From: Streptomyces spinosus
Lineage (GTDB): Bacteria; Actinomycetota; Actinomycetes; Streptomycetales; Streptomycetaceae
DNA length: 64,000 nt
Direction of reading: 5' to 3'
NCBI RefSeq assembly: GCF_020400655.1
Contig: NZ_JAINRC010000006.1
Location: 248,001 to 312,000, forward strand
Both the position numbers and the translations under genes were made by a program. The notes under the pieces are model-generated. The model made no database searches and had not been told where the DNA came from. It was given only the letters and a program-made list of their open reading frames with translations. Of this stretch, positions 61,671 to 64,000 are shown in pieces (within the stretch, counting starts at the first letter, position 1; every line of letters begins with the position of its first letter).

Positions 61671-62849
61671 TCAGAGCGGGACGACCGCCGTGACCGTGGT
61701 GCCGGCGCCGGGCGTGTGCCGCACGCGCAGGGTGCCGTCCAGACTCGCGGCCCGCTCCGTCAGGGCGGCCAGCGCCGCGAGGTCCGCCTCCCCGGCGGGC
61801 GGCGCCCCGTCGTCCACGACGGTGACCACGAGACTCGCCCCGCCGTCGGCGGTCACCCGGACGCGGCCGGCGCCGCCGTTCTCCACGGCTCGCTCGACGG
61901 CCTCCGCGACGAGGAGATACAGGTGTGACTCGACCAGCGGGGGCAGCCGCCCGGCCAGGGAACCCGAGACGGTCATCGGCACCGGGCTGCGCCCGGCGAG
62001 GGCGGCGAGCGCCGCGGGAAGTCCCCCGGCGCGCAGGGCCCCGGGGCTCAGCGCGTCGGTGACCTCCCGCACGCCGGCCAGGGCCTCCTGCGTGTCGCGC
62101 ACCACGTCGTGGAGCAGGTCCGTTGCCCGGGCGGATGCCGCGCCCAGCTCCTGCCCGGCGAGGCTCAGGCCGAGCAGGGTCCGCACCAGACGCTCCTGGA
62201 CCGCGTGCTGGAGGGTCCGGGCGTACTGGCGCTGCCGTTCCACCTGCCGGTGCGCAAGGAGCGGGAAGGGCGGCCCTCCGTTCCGTAGGGCGTGCCCGGC
62301 GCGGGCCGGCTCGCCGAGGGGCAGGAAGACGTACAGGGCGGCGTCGCCACCGGGCCGGGACAGCGGCACCAGGGTCCACTCGACCGGCAGAAGGGAGCCG
62401 TCGGCCCGGGTGAGCGTGCCCCGACCGCTCACGCCGCCGGTCCGCCCGTCGGTCTCCGGCTCCCCGGAGCCGGGCGCCGGACCGCCGCCGCTGCCGGCGC
62501 CGGACAGACCGGACGGACGGCGCTCAGTACCCGGAAGGCCGGACGGCCGGCCGGCCGCGCCCAGCGGGTCGGGCGCCGGGCCGTCGATGCCCGGCGGGCC
62601 GAACGGACGGCGCTCAGTACCCGGAAGGCCGGACGGCCGGCCATCAGCGCCCGGCATGTCGAACGGAGCGGTGCCCGAACGGCCGGACGGGCGGCCGTCC
62701 GTGCCCAGCAGCTCGGACGGGTGGTCGTATCCCATCGCCTCGGCGGCCGCGGGGTTCGCGTAGCGCACCGAGTGATCGGCGTCCACGGCCCAGACCGGCT
62801 GCCGTATGACGTCAAAGACGCTTTCCAGCTCATCGGCGATCGACGTCAT
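61671..62849 (-). CDS. PAS/histidine-kinase-like protein with degenerate ATPase
   Basis: ATG 62849 follows GGGGAAGGAA. The 392-residue protein has a PAS domain (VFDVIRQPVWAVDADHSVRY then ANPAAAEAMGYDHPSELLG) interrupted by ~95 Gly/Pro/Arg-rich residues made of repeats, then the PAS end (LPVEWTLVPLSRPGGDAALY). A HisKA_3-like helix keeps a His (TLQHAVQERLVRTLLGLSL). The HATPase-like part has VAEAVERAVENG, where the N-box Asn is not where expected, and VDDGAPP for DDGxGx. It may be a non-catalytic sensor partner, possibly of the CHASE3 kinase it faces. Confidence 0.75.
   Translation of the reverse strand: MTSIADELESVFDVIRQPVWAVDADHSVRYANPAAAEAMGYDHPSELLGTDGRPSGRSGTAPFDMPGADGRPSGLPGTERRPFGPPGIDGPAPDPLGAAGRPSGLPGTERRPSGLSGAGSGGGPAPGSGEPETDGRTGGVSGRGTLTRADGSLLPVEWTLVPLSRPGGDAALYVFLPLGEPARAGHALRNGGPPFPLLAHRQVERQRQYARTLQHAVQERLVRTLLGLSLAGQELGAASARATDLLHDVVRDTQEALAGVREVTDALSPGALRAGGLPAALAALAGRSPVPMTVSGSLAGRLPPLVESHLYLLVAEAVERAVENGGAGRVRVTADGGASLVVTVVDDGAPPAGEADLAALAALTERAASLDGTLRVRHTPGAGTTVTAVVPL
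62513..62642 (-). repeat. 40-bp exact direct repeat inside the PAS insertion
   Basis: Bases 62513-62552 recur exactly at 62603-62642, 90 bp (30 codons) apart, coding the GRPSGLPGTERRP peptide twice. Weaker copies flank them. Confidence 0.88.
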
Positions 62850-63179
62850 CGCGCTCGTTCCTTCCCCCAGGGCTCGGCACCCCGCCCTCACGGCGTCGAG
62901 AAGCGACGCCCGCGGACGGCGGCCGCCGCACGTCCCCACGCGAGGCGGACCCGCGCACCTGACTGCGCCGGCGCCGCTGGCGTCGACTCTCACAGACACA
63001 CCAGGTCGACGCATCCGTCATTTGACTTGGAAGCCGCTGGGTATGAGGTGCGCGGTGCCGGCAAGTCGTGTCCCGCCCGCCGGCGGCGCACACCCGGCGC
63101 CGGTACGTCACGGTGCCGGAGGGGGCGGTCCGCCCGCGCGCGGCTGGTCGGCCGAGCCGCCGCCGGCGGGCCGAATCGC
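62850..63179. other. Intergenic region, no gene seen
   Basis: 330 bases between the ftsH-like stop and the PAS/kinase start, both on the minus strand. No supported gene. A GTCGAC repeat pair near 62977-63010 could mark regulatory DNA. Confidence 0.4.
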
Positions 63180-64000
63180 TCAGGCCTCCCGTCCGCCGGC
63201 GGCGGGTGTGACGCCCGCGACGCGGTAGGCCTCCGCCTCGTCCAGCGTCTCGTGCTCCAGGAGGGCGGCGGCCAGACCGTCCAGGCGGTGACGGTTCTCC
63301 TCCAGGGTGCGGCACGCCTCGGCGTAGCACTCCTCGACGATCCGGCGCGTCTCGCCGTCGACCAGGTCGAGGGTGCGCGGGGCGGCGGACATCCCGTAGG
63401 GCTGCTGACCGTCCTCGCGCAGCACCGACAGGTGTCCCACCCGGTCGCTCATCCCCCACCGCGCCACCATCCCGCGGGCGATCCCGGTGACGTGTTCGAG
63501 GTCGTTCTCGGCGCCGGTGGTGATCACTCCGAACACGACCCGCTCGGCCGCCATGCCGCCGAGGGCCCCGATGATCCGGCCGCGCAGGTACTCCTCCGTG
63601 TACGCGTACCTGTCGGCGTCCGGTGTCGACAGGGTGACTCCCAGCGCCCGGCCCCGCGGCACGATGGTGATCTTCCGGACCGGGTCGGCGCCGGGCTGCA
63701 GCATGCCGAGCAGGGCGTGGCCGCTCTCGTGGTAGGCGGTGCGCCGGCGCTCCTGCTCGGGCATCACCAGCGGGCGCTGCGCACCGAGTTGCACCTTCTC
63801 CAGCGCGTCGGACAGATCGTGCCCGGTCACCCGGTCCCGGTCGCGTTTGACCGCGAGCAGCGCGGCCTCGTTGGCGAGGTTGGCCAGTTCGGCGCCGGTC
63901 ATGCCCGGGGTCGTACGGGCGACCTGGGCCGGTGGTGCGTGGGTGCCGCGGAGCGGTGCGTGTGGTGGTACCGCCGTGGCGGTGGGGTCACGGGAGGCGG
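63180..64000 (-). CDS. ftsH: FtsH-type zinc metalloprotease, C-terminal part (partial)
   Basis: The frame is open to the window edge. The visible part has the end of the AAA lid (VARTTPGMTGAELANLANEA) and the M41 peptidase with HEXXH in TAYHESGHALLGML, the downstream IIGALGGMAAERVVFG and the third zinc-ligand region TTGAENDLEHVT. FtsH unfolds and degrades membrane and regulatory proteins. Directly before VARTTPG the ~30 upstream codons (about 63915-63999) do not look like the AAA core and are Pro/Ala/Arg-rich, so the ATPase half may be missing or shifted beyond the edge. Confidence 0.8.
   Translation of the reverse strand, partial: ASRDPTATAVPPHAPLRGTHAPPAQVARTTPGMTGAELANLANEAALLAVKRDRDRVTGHDLSDALEKVQLGAQRPLVMPEQERRRTAYHESGHALLGMLQPGADPVRKITIVPRGRALGVTLSTPDADRYAYTEEYLRGRIIGALGGMAAERVVFGVITTGAENDLEHVTGIARGMVARWGMSDRVGHLSVLREDGQQPYGMSAAPRTLDLVDGETRRIVEECYAEACRTLEENRHRLDGLAAALLEHETLDEAEAYRVAGVTPAAGGREA

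Noticed and set aside
1..64000. tRNA, rRNA, riboswitch and insertion-sequence signatures
   Set aside because: None seen by eye: no CCA-tailed cloverleaf, conserved riboswitch core, transposase motif or terminal inverted repeat could be supported.

Overview
The window reads as Streptomyces (or a very close actinomycete) chromosome. It has very high GC, strongly GC-biased third codon positions, many GTG/TTG starts behind GGAGG-type ribosome sites, SARP and LAL regulators, an ABC sugar importer without its own ATPase, an encapsulin-peroxidase pair and plasmid-style parAB. The mix of secreted proteins, regulators, gene debris and a partition cassette suggests a chromosome arm or other accessory region, but no replication origin or telomere is visible.

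1-11.6 kb is the edge of a specialised-metabolite locus. It holds the 3' end of a split LanB-type dehydratase, translationally coupled to a free-standing condensation-domain protein. A SARP regulator, an MFS exporter, an NTPase-HTH regulator with a 57-codon leader ORF, an NTF2-like protein and a 39-codon peptide gene just before a TrmB/LuxR-type regulator follow. 11.8-21.6 kb carries a large LAL regulator, a secreted 1219-residue subtilisin with a lipoprotein behind it, a VOC protein, a small secreted Cys-X3-Cys peptide and a chymotrypsin-fold protease.

21.7-27.8 kb is the least ordinary part: an aerolysin/ETX-MTX2-like candidate pore-forming protein surrounded by a trefoil-lectin/VCBS protein, a trefoil-like protein, an acidic partner and an NHL-propeller/lectin protein, none with a visible signal peptide. 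28.2-35.2 kb holds an esterase, a HAD phosphatase, a secreted FG-GAP protein, a DyP peroxidase with an encapsulin targeting tail overlapping its encapsulin gene, and an F420-type oxidoreductase.

35.4-46.3 kb contains cydAB downstream of gene debris (a molybdopterin-oxidoreductase C-terminus and an alpha/beta hydrolase with its middle deleted), a YoaK-like protein, two SDRs, a TetR regulator whose promoter shares operator-like sequence with one SDR promoter, a PrsW-like protease sharing a promoter element with the hydrolase remnant, a receiver-only protein, a MerR regulator and small proteins.

46.9-55.8 kb is a coherent catabolic unit: LacI repressor with a long operator dyad, sugar-binding lipoprotein, two permeases, a GH5-like hydrolase and a GH38 alpha-mannosidase. 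This suggests mannoside uptake, possibly N-glycan fragments. 56-58.7 kb is parAB with an unusual doubled ribbon-helix-helix segment on ParA. The end holds a PAP2 phosphatase, a CHASE3 histidine kinase, a degenerate PAS/kinase-like protein carrying an in-frame repeat insertion, and an FtsH-type protease whose AAA part is not recognisable before the window edge. No rRNA, tRNA, CRISPR array or insertion sequence was seen.
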